A DNA stretch of 64,000 nt, from the NCBI GenBank assembly GCA_947579665.1, contig OX388345.1, positions 33,199,849-33,263,848 on the forward strand. The letters are read 5' to 3'. Position numbers and translations under genes: made by a program. Below the pieces are notes generated by a model that was not told where the DNA came from, searched no databases, and saw nothing but the letters and a program-made list of their open reading frames with translations. This DNA comes from Sympetrum striolatum. Lineage: Eukaryota > Arthropoda > Insecta > Odonata > Libellulidae. Of this stretch, positions 25,301 through 36,264 are shown one piece after another; position 1 is the first letter of the stretch; every line of letters starts with the position of its first letter.

Positions 25301-28300
25301 TCATCACCCTCAATGTTGTGTTGAAGGATGTTTTAGGAGACTGATATTTCTAAAAGTATTTTTTTTTACTCTTACTTTCAGATACAATTTTTTTGTTTTA
25401 CCATTGTAAACATGTAAATGTTTAGCCTGTTCTGTACCTAATTAAAAATACATCTGTAGCACTTTCTTGAATGCACCCCAGTTACCATTTGTGTTTGAAC
25501 AGGGCAACTAGTTAACTTCTAATAATATTAACCTCAAAATTTCAAATATCTAGATAAATTATTAATGCGAATAAAAAAAGCTTCAAGCATAGAAAATAGT
25601 TCATAAACAAAGCTCCATGACTCACCTCTTTAATCTCTTTTTCTCCAGGGATTCCCACAGAGATGAAACTGGAAGATTCAACAGGTTCTACATCAGTGGT
25701 TTGTGAAACACCCGCTAACATGCGTCCAAAAGGAGTTAGTGAAAGTATTCTTCCTTCTTCTGGATCACCCTGAAGTCCACTTCCCGCAGCTTCTTTGAAA
25801 ATTTCGTCAGGATTTTCTAATGCTAGTAATTCCTGCAGAAAATGACATGATCCATTAGAAAACAGATACCTTGTTCTTCCAAACAGATAAGACAAAATTG
25901 GGAAATATGAGGGTTAATATAATTAAAATATACTTATTTTTTAAACAAACACCGATATCAAGTACTGTATTTCCCGGCATCGAGGATGCATCTCAGTTTT
26001 AAAAAAATAGTTTTCTTTGGATTAAAAAGCAAGAGTGTTATGTAAGTGCCAGTTAGATTAGTACCAGGAATTGATTACTTTCTCTATGCATTTTACCGCA
26101 TTCAAATGACAAGATTTCGACTATTACAGCATATGCATTTTTCCTCATTTCATCCATTCATTGATCGGATGAATTCATCCATTGTGTTGATACTTATCGT
26201 TACTGAAATATTTTCTAGCCCATTTTTTAATTACTGTATTTTCTTCCAGATATTGCGCACCTTATGTATACCAAAAATATTTAAATATGACTATGCTCAT
26301 TATGCTTATATGTTTTTAGGTCAGTTTTAGGTAAATGTGTAGTGTAGATAACCTTCTTCTAACAATAGAATTGTCTTAAGAAAGCAGATTCGTTATTGTT
26401 GCTATCATGTGCTGATAAATGCAACATTTGTCATTGGGAAAAGGATAGAGAAAATAAGAACAATGAAAAGAACATTTCATTGGTAAATCTCTCGATGGAC
26501 TACACCAGTGAAAAAAATCATACTTTCCAAACTAATATTGCTAGGATAATGACTCATGCACCAATAAAAAGTACAAAATGGATAATAAACCATCATTCTG
26601 AGCACTGTATTTTTGGAGATATTTGCCTTCCAAACTTTGTTTTAATAACTTTCTTTGACATTTTTCAAGGTTTTACGAACTGCTGGAAGGAAGATACTAA
26701 CTTCACATTTAACATATGCACATGGAGTTAAACAGGGGAACTAGGGCATGAAGGAACTGGTCCCCAAAATTCCCCTTACAAGTACCTTTCAGTGATTTTG
26801 CATACTGGTTTGCACTAGGAATTGAACACAGGAATATTTTCACCATAGTTGAAGGCACTGCCCACTTGACTATCCAGGAGCTTAATCAAAAATAATATTA
26901 ACCAAAGAATGCTTGAAAATTGGAATCTAGATTAACTGGTCTAACCTCAAATCTGACGCAAAAATATATACCTTTCAATTAAATCATAAAACAGTAATAG
27001 CTGTACTAAGATCATTGCATCAAAAGCATTTTCAATAACCATGAAAAAAAAGAAATTTTTTTTTTCCACTAAAATCTAACGTTGCAATGTATTTACCTGA
27101 TATTGGTTCAGGAAGTAAAGCTGTGATTTCTGCTGCCAATTCATGAGGTCAGATCGGTTAACAGATAGTGGAACAAATATAGCCTGTAGGAGTGTTTCTG
27201 GACATATATTTTTCCTTATGTACACAGGCTGAGGGTCAGATGGTTTGAATATAATTACTGAAAATTAGAGATAATTAAAATGAGTCAGACATCATGGGGG
27301 GGAAGCAAAATTACTCATCTACAGGGGATAGCAGAGGATAACTGATCATAAAACAATATGCCTGCTTAATTCACCTAACAGTTCCATCATATTTTGAACA
27401 ACAAAAATTATGACAAAAATTAAACAAAACAACAATGCTGAAGAATGTTTGGAGTCAAAGTATAAAATCTGCAATCTTATTTTATTATTGACTTATTGCC
27501 ACAGACTCATTGAATGATTATATCAACAATACTGGCAACTTTTTAAACAAATCAACCTGGCATTAAAGATTTATTTCTTTACTAAATACAAAAGAAATCA
27601 GTGTTCTGCCACATTGATACCAAAACAGCTCTACAGTAAAATTAATATACTTATAAAAGTTGCCTCATTCATAACTGGAACTAATAGGAGGCTTTGCTAA
27701 GTGAAAAATTGCTTTATCCAGAAATGCTATTCATTATAAAAAGTAATGACCAAATGGTCAGAATTATTCAATAATTCTTAGATTTCGTCAAAGAGGGGAT
27801 GTTAACTCAGTGCATTAAAATAACTCATCATAACAAAAAGATGGAAAATTAACTTACGATCTCTATCACAGGTGAAACCAGCCATGAAGCTTGAAAGACT
27901 ATCAGCAACCAATAGCTTCAGTTCTATAGGAACAACCCAAGATACTGTCAAACTAAGAAGATTCCAAACAACAACATTTGTTTTCATCACACAGACTACC
28001 AAATGAGAACAATCTCCATTGCCAAACTGCAATTGCCTGAAAGCATAAGTGAAAATTAAATGATTAGCAGGAATTCAGATATTTTCTGTGGATTGAAACA
28101 TTTTCACATATTACACATACAAACATATTATTCCAGGTAAACTGGAATACAGAAACAAAGCATATGTAAAACAGAAGATCAAACGATAGATTAACCCTTT
28201 CGAACAACTTAGATAGAATTATGAACTGGCATATATCACGGTAAAGAACAGAAGCGGCCATAAAACTGCCGTGCTTTTACCCTTGTTTGAAGGGAAGCAA

Positions 28301-31300
28301 TAGAGGAGCTTCATGACTCTGCGTTAGTATTAGTAGAAGGTTTGCGATTGAATAAAGTGTTGGAGTTTCTTTTTCTTTCTTTCTCTTTTCAAGAAAGAGC
28401 CTTTACTTCTTATCCATTAGCTGCTGTTTGTAGACGTAAATATGAATTCAGTAGAAAGAAGGACGTCTACGATACAGCAATTAAAGACCCACCAACGTAG
28501 GAGCTACGACTCAAATTTTAAAATCGCCGTAGCAAAATATGCCGATGTTCATGGGAAATATTCAGCAGCTGAAAAATACAATGCGGACAGAAAGAGTGTC
28601 CGACTTTGGCGAGCACAGCTTTGTCTACTAACCTCTAAACCTCTGCAACTTGCTGCGCATTTCGGGATCCAACTACCGGCAGACACGCGGAATTGGAAGT
28701 ACATGTTGTCAGATTAGTACGCGAAAATCAAAGGAACGGTTTAGCCGTCACTTGCAATATGATCTGTACAGAAGCTAGAAAGATTGCTTGTGAAATGGGT
28801 ATTTCGAGGGAGGATTACCGAGCGAGTTCTGGGTAGTTACGGAGGATGATGAAGAGAAATGGGTTTTCCCTACGGAGGCGAACGACGGTCGCTCAGCGGC
28901 TCCCGCAATTCTACGAAGAGAAGATGCTGCGTTTTCAGCGATTCATCATTCACCTACGGCAGCGGCAACGTTACCTGTTGGGACGAATTGGCAATGCTGA
29001 CCAAACACCAATCTATTTTGACGTGCCCAGTTCTACTACTGTCGAAGCGAGGGGATCAAAATCAGTGACAATTAAAACCACAGGAAATGAAAAGACGAGA
29101 ATTACGTGCATGTTGGGCATCACAGCTGACGGAAGGAAGCTACCACCTTATGTAATATTTAAGAGGAAATCTCTGCCAAAAGATAAGTTTCCTCCTGGGA
29201 TTCATGTAAGGGTTCAAGAGAAAGGGTGGATGACTGAAGAGTTAGTGAGAGACTGGGTGAAAGTGGTTTGGCAGAGAAGACCAGGAGCTCTCCTCAACAT
29301 ACCATCAATGCTTGTGCTAGATTCCATTAAGGGTCATGTTACCGAGGAAGTAAAAAAAGATACAGGGGCAGGAGATTCTGACACGGCTATAATCCCTGGA
29401 GGAATCACGAGCCTGCTTCAGCCACATGTCAATAAATAAGCCCTTTAAGGACAGGTTGAAGGCAGCTTATGCTGAGTGGATGCTGGAGGAGGAAAAGGAA
29501 TATACTCTATCAGGAAAAATGAAGAAGCCTCCTGCTCTCATCACTCAGTGGGTGCTAAAGTGTTGGAATGGAATTCCTGAAAATATTGTGATGGAGAGTT
29601 TTTAAAAATGTTCATGTCTAATGAACTTGATGGTACAGAGGATGACATTATTTTGATGGACTCAGATGATGATGATGATGATGATAATGATGATAAAGAC
29701 TGGTCTCCTTGTGATCAAGAAGAAAGTGGTGTGACAGGTGATAGTGAATAGAGAAAGCAATCACAGACAAAAAGATAAAAATATGCATTCCTCCATATTA
29801 TTACTGTTGCATTTAGAGGGAAAACTATACAAAAAATTAATAAATTTTAAAAAATATATACTTTATTCTAATTATTCCTGAGAAAATAATAGAGGAAAAC
29901 ATTTTTTATAAAATATGTGAAGGCTCAAAATTATTTAAAATTTTTAGAAGTTCAAAGTAGTTGTATTTCATTCTCATGCTTAGATATTTTAAAAAATCAT
30001 GTAAAACTGGTATGTATGTCCCTAATTCAGGCACATATTCTATTTTTGATACAAAAGTGTGTTTTACCAGAAAAGGAACATATCAACAGTAGATGTCAAA
30101 TTTTTTCCAAAATTAAGACTCAAAAGTTGAGGGGGGGGCTTATATTTGCACGGGGGCAATATTCGGACATTTGCGGTATTTATGATACATGCCATACAAG
30201 AGAATTTTTATTTCAAAATTAGGGTCTTTAATAAAGCATGAGGTAAAAGAACAATTCAATACATTAATATTTTTGCATGATATTGGCATTTCTCATACAT
30301 ACTAAAAACAAAATTGATTTAGATTTAGCTTGAGTTAAATATTTTTTGGATGGAATACTTGACAAGTTTATGGTTTCAGTTAAAATTAAGTGATACATAA
30401 GAATATGTACAGCTACATCATAAAAAACCATACTCATTACAAAGACAAGGATAAAGATAGTAACATCTGGGAATTAATTGTAGAAACAAGATGACTTCAA
30501 AGTGATTCAACAAATTTAAGTTTTTAATAAAAACTCTGTTTTATTGATACTGGCAAAAAATTTTATATAAATCTTTTAATAGTTTCAAGATGAAAAGAAT
30601 GAAGATGAATTACCACAGAATTTTAATTTTACATTAAATTACACTAAATGGTTAGGCATCATGAGATGCAATAAATACACTGATTGCCTATCACTCATTG
30701 TAAATGTCACTTGGCCATCCATTTGCAGTTGCACCATGGTATTAATAGACTAATTGCTATGAACAGGAAATAATTTTTACTGACCTTATGTCTTCCCTGA
30801 AATAAGGATGAGACAAGCTGGACTTCAATTCGCTGCTTTCAGGTACCCATAAAGTAAGTGAATGAGAAAATACTGCCCCGAGAATTGATCCATCAAATGA
30901 AAATCCAATGTCCCCAACTGGGAGGTCTTTATATGAACAAACAGCATCACACTGCCAACATTCTCTGGACATATTGTTGCTATCCTTCTCTGCTAAGATA
31001 AAGAGATTGAATAGAGTATTAAATACTAGCCCTATTATAATACAATATAATAGAAGTAGAAAATATCTATTAAGGAGCCAAGAGCTTGGATGTGAAAAAC
31101 ACGAGGTATTAAGATGCAAAAATAACGAGTAAATTCAAAAATTGAATAACGAATTATTTTCACTTTATAAGCAAAACTATGCCAAAATTTTCTTAAATAA
31201 CATGAATATAAACTTTATCCTCAATAAGTAAAATATTACGTTTAATTATTTATGCAAAAAATAAATAATAGTATTCAATTCTCACTTTTATTCACATCTA

Positions 31301-34300
31301 CTAATAATCATTACTTCATAAACCTCTCTTTCGTTACTTAAATGAAAAAAAATGTTCACAACAGCCCAAAAACGTTATATTTTATACTTAAGAATAACTT
31401 TCATGCTTTATAGATAGATGGATAGATTTACATAAAGTAACTAGAAATTGGTGCCCCTCACCTAATGTTGATGGCAAGGCAAACAAATACCAAATTTTGA
31501 TTTTAGAATCGGCACCAGAAGTGACGGCCAATATATCCTCATTTCCTGGCCTAATTTCTAGAGCCTGTACTTCACCAAAATGAGGATCTTCAATACAGCT
31601 GTTCAGGTAAAAACTGAAAGGACAAAATATTCGAGTTAGCTTCCTTCAAAGCAATAAACCAAACTTCTAAAGACACAAAACTAGCCCAACACCAATTTAT
31701 GTATTTTATCTGATCATAGACAGAAGAAGATATTCAACCAAGCAAGAATTATTAATCACTTTTGAAATCTATGAGTAAGCAAGAGAGAGTACAATTTTTC
31801 ATGGCCAACTGTTAAATACGTAAACTTAGTGAGACAAAGAATACAAACACAATTTTGCCGATGATGATAAAGGATTTAAATTTTCCTTAAGCATTTCAAA
31901 GCCAGATAATTATGTATAGCACTAGGTAAAGAAATATTTTCTCTTCACAATAGATTCTTTGTGAACAAGAGATCAAATAAAATGCATCCCAAAGCATGTT
32001 TATAATTAGTTGAACATCAATCGTATACACAATTATTTTCATTTATATCAACTGGAACAATACATCTTTGTTACATCAATCACAAACAAACAAACCGTTA
32101 AAATAGAAGCACTAAATATACCAATAAAGCCCAATCCATTTGTTTGGTGGGTCAGTATCATGTTTTTTCATTACAATCAACTTACTTTTGTGTTTTTTCT
32201 GCATACTTCCAAAATTTGAGACGTACTTCTAAACTAGCTTCAGGATCCCTCCTTTGTTCTACAGTAGCCATCCAGTCTCCATTTGAAGTGAAAGCAACGT
32301 GAGTGACATCAGTGTTGTAAATAACAGCATTTCTCTCTTGAGTTAGATAATTTTGGCAAACAACATCTAACTGTAAGTAAATAAGAAGATTTTTAAGGAA
32401 GCTAAGAACATAGCAATAAATTTGTTTAAATGTAAATTAATACTGTTGAGTAGGTTTTAGAAATGCAGATTTTCAGAATATCTTGAAATTAAACATTGTA
32501 AAATAAACCAATACACATTTAACTACAACTCACATTAAAAAGAAGTTTGCTTGATTTCACTGAGAAGAACTGTAGATGTCCAGGCTGTCCATTCATAACT
32601 AGAGAGCTCGTCCGAGGATCTAGTCGTACTTTATGCAGGATAGTGCGATCTGGTAATATTTCACTAATGTGTGCGTTCCAAGTAAAATTTTGGATCACCT
32701 TCTTTATTTTACCTTGGGCATTCACCAGCTGGATGCCTAATTGACAAGACAGAATATGAATAAGGATATCTATTGCCAGAGTCTAAAATGTAGGGGTTAG
32801 CATGCTAGCTTAGCAACATTGAGGTCTTAGGATCAAATTCTTGATTTTTTGAGATACGTGACACAGGTTTAATGCAAAAATAGACACATTAGATTTAAAC
32901 TCAACCAATAAAGACATCATTATTTTCATCATAATTTCTAGATTCCTCTGAGTATAGCCATAAGGAAAAATTATCTGGTTGACAACTAGGTAAAAATTAT
33001 CTGGTTGACAACTAGGTAAAAATTCTTTGTTGCAATCAATATCTTTACCACAAAGCAGACATATTGATAATACTGCAGATGAATTGATGATATCAACCTA
33101 AATATCATTCCTAAGAATATGGGAATAGGTTATGTATTAATTTAGTTGATACTTTCAAAAATATATACTTATGGACAATTACAGGAAAGGCATTAGCAAT
33201 AGATGGACACATAAAACCATTTCCTAACTAAACAAATCCAGTTATCCATGATTTGAACTCAGAACCTTAGTGTTGGAGCGCTAGCATGGTGACATGCTAA
33301 TCACTTTTTCACCACAGCCAGAAATCAGTTTACAGCTGTTATTATAAAAGGACTTAGCCAAAACACAGACATTTAAATACTTTGAAATAAAAAAAGATGA
33401 CAAAAAATACAACTTTAACCAGTAAGTAACATTTTTAGCTGAGACTGGAACCTGGAAAGCTAGCATACCTACTTATGACGTCACCAAGCAGGCACTTCAG
33501 CTTTTATGTGATGAAATATGATTTATATGTAATAACTAGTACATTAAAAAAAATATGTAGTATTGTAGCAGAGTAAAGGCTTCCCACGACACAGCAACTG
33601 TAAAGCTCAGACTATAGCAAACAAAATAATCCTAGTCTGTTTTAGTAACAGAGAAAAGTTCATATTAAATAGAAAATGAAAAATCATACTTTAACTTCAG
33701 TAACAAACAGTATGACAATGATATCATACGATTCCATTTGAAATGTGGATTACTGATTCAACAAAGAAACTCACTATTATCATCCAAACAGGCCGCAACA
33801 AAAACATTGTCAGGAGAGACAACTACATAACGAATCGGTGCACCTATTCTGGGCAAAAACTTTTTCTCTTGATATTCCAGAAACCACTTCACCATCACAC
33901 ATTCTCTACCACCACTGTACATAGAGGACCCTAGAATAGATGCAATAATATATCAATATGAAAACTAAGATAAATTATGAATACAAGTAGTGAAGTCTAC
34001 CATGTTCTAAAGATAAACAAAAAAATAATTTCAGAAACAAACTTTTTCAATTACCTGCTAGAGAAAAAGAAACATCCGACACAGGAAGTGTGTGCCAATG
34101 GTAAATAGCTTTAGGAGGTGAATTGCTATCAAAAAATGATCTCCAAATTAAGATACGACCACTATGATCACCAGTGGCCAGAATTTCTTCAGTTGGGTGA
34201 GCAGTCACGCAGACAAGTCCATTTTTACTACCAACATGATGCCTTAAAAATACAAAAATGATTATGAAAATCAATTTTTGGAAAACGGAAACTAGAGAGT

Positions 34301-35280
34301 GGTAAAATCTGAAAAATTACTAACATTACTAACATACAACAAATACTAACTATTGCAACAAGAAACAATGCTTAAGTATTTTTTTGTGTTGCAATGTGTA
34401 TCTTATTCAGCTTTTGTATTAGGTTAAAACCCCATTTATGTAAATCAAAGTTCAACCCACAGGCATCTAATTCTATTAAAAGACATATCATCATGAACTA
34501 CAGTTACTTGATACATACGATTCGAGAATATTAAATTACCTTAAAACATTTCCATCCTTCACCTTCATGACATACAATTGGTTTTTACTTATTCCTCCGA
34601 GATATTCATTTCCCACTTCTCCACCAAATGCAAAGCAACGAACTTGCTTATTTAGTTTCATTTCGAGTTTACGAAATGTTTTGCCATCAGATTTAAACCT
34701 AAGCATACTTTGATGATCTTTGTGGATCTTTTGAGTTACGACAAAAATATCCCTTTCCTTCCCAAGGATATGGAAACCAGTAACTGTAGCGCCAGGAGGA
34801 AGGATGGCATCCTGTAGAAAATTATGCGACATTAAAAATTGATCTATTACATTAAATCTTAGAGGCATATAGGACAACGAAACGAATCCTTACCTTCCTC
34901 TCTTGCACCACAGCAGATTTCCGACTCCAATATATGATTTCGCCTTTCAGAGAGCATGATGCTAAGGTTTCAGTGCCACGAATCAGCTGAACCCCAGCTG
35001 ATCTTTCTTCGAGACCTTCATATTCTTGCAAGAACTCACCAGTCTGTGTGCTGTAAGATCTTACTGAATTTCCCCACACGATGTAGATAACGCTAATATT
35101 AAAGAAGAGAATATTAAAAAACTACCGAAATTGATTTATAATAAAAGTAATCGGGTAGCTAGAAGAAGTATCTTACTCGGAATCAGATGAAAACACTGGC
35201 GGGTGAGAAACAATACTACCTCCCCCTTTTCTTTTTAGGACTAATTCATTGTCATTTAAGCGGACCTCCGAATTCGCCAT
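4361..35280 (-). CDS. WDR75: WD repeat-containing protein 75 (UTP17-like, SSU processome)
   Basis: This gene encodes a nucleolar WD-repeat protein of the t-UTP/UTPA part of the small-subunit processome, required for early pre-rRNA transcription and processing. Coding exons in transcript order are 35280-35177, 35092-34894, 34811-34540, 34242-34055, 33930-33775, 32736-32534, 32370-32186, 31613-31462, 30992-30785, 28036-27858, 27257-27097, 25832-25626, 5948-5866 and 4586-4361. All junctions are GT-AG with matching phases, giving 840 aa against about 830 in human. Many blade-like segments are visible, such as HPTEEILATGDHSGRILIW, VTHVAFTSNGDWMATVEQ and VGDIGFSFDGSILGAVF. The C-terminal tail PPHTMPPLRHICYPLLASL matches the conserved family tail, followed by an acidic stretch and the ending DWVSSLL. 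The start codon lies 470 bases downstream of the RPA3 stop. The next-to-last intron is 19.7 kb, far longer than the others. Confidence 0.95.
6782..6875 (-). repeat. tRNA-derived SINE head
   Basis: On the minus strand an A-box-like TTTTAGTGGTTAACGGTAGC is followed about 40 bases later by the B-box-like GGATTCGAATTTC. The arrangement matches the other tRNA-like heads in this window (19.3, 44.8 and 59.3 kb). The cloverleaf is not intact, so this is a SINE fragment rather than a tRNA gene. Confidence 0.55.
11320..11515. repeat. Interspersed repeat, copy 1 of a pair
   Basis: This stretch shares a diverged but collinear pattern with 15740-15910. Matching parts are TACCGTAAA...TTTTAAGTC...ACAG.ATTA near the start, and CTATCTCAAGGGGA...CGACTAAATTAA...CATAAGGAAC near the end. 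No coding capacity is seen. It is probably an old non-autonomous element in the WDR75 intron. Confidence 0.45.
15740..15910. repeat. Interspersed repeat, copy 2 of a pair
   Basis: This is the partner of 11320-11515, with the same order of shared blocks: TGCCGTAAA, TTTTAAGTCATTTCCAACAG, CTATCTTAAGGGGA and AAATTAACATATAAGGAACC. The copies have diverged and no terminal repeats are clear. Confidence 0.45.
18227..18234 (+). promoter_or_regulatory. TATA box of the nested secreted-peptide gene
   Basis: TATATAAA followed by GGGG lies 116 bases before the ATG at 18350, in a locally GC-rich segment. The spacing predicts a transcription start near 18258. It is the only textbook TATA box I noted directly upstream of a coding start here; the housekeeping genes lack one. 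A strong TATA fits a regulated, tissue-specific gene. Confidence 0.65.
18350..21543 (+). CDS. Nested small secreted protein, probable peptide precursor
   Basis: Exon 1 (18350-18454) encodes 35 residues with a textbook signal peptide: basic n-region MGLKPRR, hydrophobic LWLFLITTIVCIAVL, and a likely cleavage after TQA. It ends at a strong donor (CAG|GTAAGG) in phase 0. The ATG has A at -3 and G at +4. A candidate terminal exon starts at 21445 after a pyrimidine-rich acceptor and is followed by AATAAA at 21719-21724. Read in phase, it adds 32 basic residues to a stop at 21543 (about 67 aa in all, two cysteines). Using a second AG four bases on (exon from 21449) gives a 20-residue tail ending CESFTW with a stop at 21511. 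The gene lies wholly inside a WDR75 intron on the opposite strand. I do not recognise the family. Exon 1 is well supported; exon 2 is tentative, and other exons may exist. Confidence 0.5.
18602..18806. repeat. Long imperfect hairpin (inverted repeat)
   Basis: Two arms of roughly 88 bases (18602-18689 and 18717-18806) are near-perfect reverse complements, both carrying AGCTCTCGGGACT.CAACCGG and GTTTC.GCCGCATACTC. A loop of about 27 bases separates them. The hairpin lies 150 bases after the donor of the nested gene's first exon. It looks like a foldback or transposon-derived element. Confidence 0.75.
19298..19435 (+). repeat. tRNA-derived SINE
   Basis: An A-box-like CTTAGTGGGCAGCGCGTT and a B-box GGGTTCGATTCCCAG are spaced as in a tRNA, followed by a short unrelated tail. 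It lies in the presumed intron of the nested gene. A related copy is at 59.3 kb. Confidence 0.65.
20878..21056. mobile_element. Short TIR element (MITE-like)
   Basis: The left end TTAG.GGTTTAAAATCT recurs inverted at the right end (AGATTTTAAACC.CTAA). A second matching block, TTTGTC.GCATT, lies inside each arm. The interior of about 110 bases is non-coding. The target-site duplication is unclear. Confidence 0.5.
21719..21724 (+). terminator. Poly(A) signal of the nested gene
   Basis: AATAAA lies about 175 bases after the candidate stop codon at 21543, consistent with a short 3' UTR for the plus-strand nested gene. Confidence 0.4.
22455..23125. mobile_element. Non-autonomous TIR element, copy 1
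   Basis: This copy shares several blocks with 25965-26380, including AAAAGCAAGAG.GTTA.GTA, ACAGCATATGCATT and AGATAACCTTCTTCTA. The left end (GGTGTCAAGGAAGCATC) and the inverted right end (GGGGCATCTTCTATGCAG) look like decayed terminal repeats. No coding frame is evident. Confidence 0.5.
23750..24190 (-). repeat. Candidate interspersed repeat with a (CA)n tract
   Basis: The stretch has blocks typical of dispersed repeats: CTTCCGGTTTAT and CTTCCGGTTTACC motifs, a short CA run at about 24088-24100, and a GC-richer segment ending near TTTCCGTTGAAATC. An open frame of 127 codons on the minus strand looks low-complexity and is not convincing as a gene. Confidence 0.3.
24382..24973. mobile_element. 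TA-flanked MITE with about 50-bp TIRs
   Basis: The left end CGGTGGAAAGTTCTGCCACT and the inverted right end GGGTGGAGCGTTTTGCCACT are terminal repeats that continue to a shared GAAATGTAATACC about 45 bases in. TA flanks both sides (24380-24381 and 24974-24975). The length is 592 bases and the interior is non-coding. The TA duplication points to mobilisation by a Tc1/mariner/pogo-type transposase. Confidence 0.7.
25965..26380. mobile_element. Non-autonomous TIR element, copy 2
   Basis: This element begins CTGTATTTCCCGGCATCGAG right after a TA and is related to 22455-23125. The left end resembles pogo/Tigger-type termini. The right end is less clear. It sits in the WDR75 intron between the exons at 25626 and 27097. 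Confidence 0.5.
26780..26885 (-). repeat. tRNA-derived SINE fragment
   Basis: Read on the minus strand, GTCAAGTGGGCAGTGCCTTC and TGTTCAATTCCTAGTG form A-box-like and B-box-like parts matching the 19.3 and 59.3 kb copies. Confidence 0.55.
28262..30178 (+). mobile_element. Decayed pogo/Tigger-like transposon
   Basis: A transposase-coding relic (28442-29751) is followed by an AT-rich tail. The tail ends in a GC-rich segment at about 30131-30178 (inverted: CCGCAAATGTCCGAATATTG) next to TA, which looks like a right terminal repeat. I see no matching left repeat, so the left boundary is approximate and the copy may be 5'-truncated. It is inserted antisense in a WDR75 intron. Confidence 0.65.
28442..29751 (+). 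pseudogene. Broken pogo-family transposase (HTH-CENPB-DDE)
   Basis: The first part (28442-28717) carries the N-terminal DNA-binding region (RRSYDSNFKIAVAKYAD through KSVRLWRAQ) and then loses frame. The CENPB/Tc5-type HTH reads across 28718-28900 (ICTEARKIACEMGIS, SSGWLRRMMKRNGFSLRRR). The DDE domain follows at 28960-29430, with the first Asp in NADQTPIYFD and the second in MLVLDSIKGH. The usual third Asp, in an LQPLD context, is absent: the sequence reads LQPH and then shifts frame. A further stop lies near 29602, and an Asp-rich tail from 29611 ends at 29751. The copy cannot be active. It is a member of the IS630-Tc1-mariner superfamily, pogo branch. Confidence 0.8.
32795..32900 (+). repeat. 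tRNA-like SINE fragment
   Basis: GGGGTTAGCATGCTAGCTTAG followed by GAGGTCTTAGGATCAAATTC keeps the A-box/B-box layout of the 44.8 kb copy, with a mutated B box. Confidence 0.45.
32966..33023. repeat. 26-bp tandem duplication
   Basis: A 26-base unit containing TTATCTGGTTGACAACTAGG occurs twice, followed by the start of a third copy. The copies are identical, so the duplication is recent. It lies in a WDR75 intron. Confidence 0.8.
33235..33325 (-). repeat. tRNA-like SINE fragment
   Basis: On the minus strand, AAGTGATTAGCATGTCACCATG and AAGGTTCTGAGTTCAAATC mirror the A-box and B-box parts of the 32.8 and 44.8 kb copies. Confidence 0.5.
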
Positions 35281-35747
35281 TTTTTTCTAAAAGCGCATAA
35301 TATGCACCCAAAGAAATTAGAAAACTAATAATAAATTTACAATCGGTTACGTTCAGATCCCATGCATCGTCAAAACGAACACATGGTGCACGAAGAAAAT
35401 CGGTATTACGAATTGCGCTGCGCAATTGTTCATGCCAACTTCAAGATGTTAAAATATTCTAGTTCTTAAGTAAAATATTGCAGGAAATCCTTCGTACTAT
35501 AAAAAGTGAAGCACTAGGCATCTCTATTGAACAAGGGTAAACTTTAGTTAATCTAACTATCATCATTTCGGATGTTTCAATTAACAAGTCATAATTCTTC
35601 GGTTCCCAAATTAGGTAATGACTGAATGAACTGAACGCGCCAAACTTCCTAAGGCGTTTTCATGGAACGAATAAATACACACAAATAAGAACAAATTGAA
35701 GATAAATGGTAAAAAATAAATTTAATATCTTATTTCTACATAATAAA

Positions 35748-36264
35748 TTATTCAGGTCTCCAATAAGTCTTCTCTGTGTTGATTAGGACGACGGTTTCAT
35801 TATATGCTGTCATGTCTGAAATGAAAAATAAAAATGTTACAAATGTCAACTACGTAGAATACAATTAAAAAATACATCATTCTTTAAAATTACCAAAATT
35901 ATGGGTGAACTCTGAAGGAAAGGTAAGTAAATTTTCCGACTTCACGACATTCCTGCCCATTCCAATTCCACGAACTTCGACGATTCCGTCTAAAATCTCT
36001 TGTAAGGGTTCTTCTAATTTCACGCTGACACTGGTGTTATCAGATGAAATCATTTCGAAGCTCATTCCATTGGGATCACGCTAAGAACGAGAAATTAGTT
36101 AGATAAGGCATAAAAGCTTCGGCTTCTTGTCATTACTTGCACGTTTGCTATTATAAAAGGTGGCAGATGAAACTTACAGTGCTCACTTTTCCTAAAATAG
36201 TCACTTTTTGACCACTGTATCGTGGAAGCAAAGATCCATTAATTCGGTGACTTAGCTCCAACAT
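35748..36264 (-). CDS. RPA3: Replication protein A 14 kDa subunit
   Basis: This gene encodes the smallest subunit of the single-stranded-DNA-binding RPA trimer, acting in nuclear replication, repair and checkpoint signalling. Coding exons are 36264-36178, 36080-35894 and 35815-35748, all GT-AG with matching phases, giving 113 aa (human about 121). The protein is a single OB fold: RINGSLLPRYSGQKVTILGK at residues 7-26, SFEMISSDNTSVSVKLEEPL, a family-typical VEVRG segment, and a C-terminal helix with FDMTAYNETV that packs in the trimer core. Within the second exon the frame runs on past the donor to a stop, so the splice at 35894 is needed for the conserved C-terminus. A possible ATTAAA poly(A) signal lies at 35721-35726. 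The gene is on the same strand as, and just upstream of, WDR75. Confidence 0.93.

Larger units (their letters stand above)
5949..25625 (-). other. 19.7-kb penultimate intron of WDR75
   Basis: This single intron is about two thirds of the WDR75 span. It holds a plus-strand secreted-peptide gene (about 18.2-21.7 kb), a long hairpin, several SINE and TIR elements, and a few more GC-rich blocks (about 7.9-8.4, 9.2-9.6, 10.9-11.2 and 15.2-15.7 kb) that encode nothing I recognise. The rest is AT-rich sequence without visible structure. The open frames near 10.4-10.9, 12.6, 13.6-13.9 and 17.0-17.8 kb show no family features. Confidence 0.75.

Noticed and set aside
29917..30222. 101-codon plus-strand frame in the pogo tail
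   Set aside because: It lies in the transposon's 3' non-coding part and runs through its terminal repeat.
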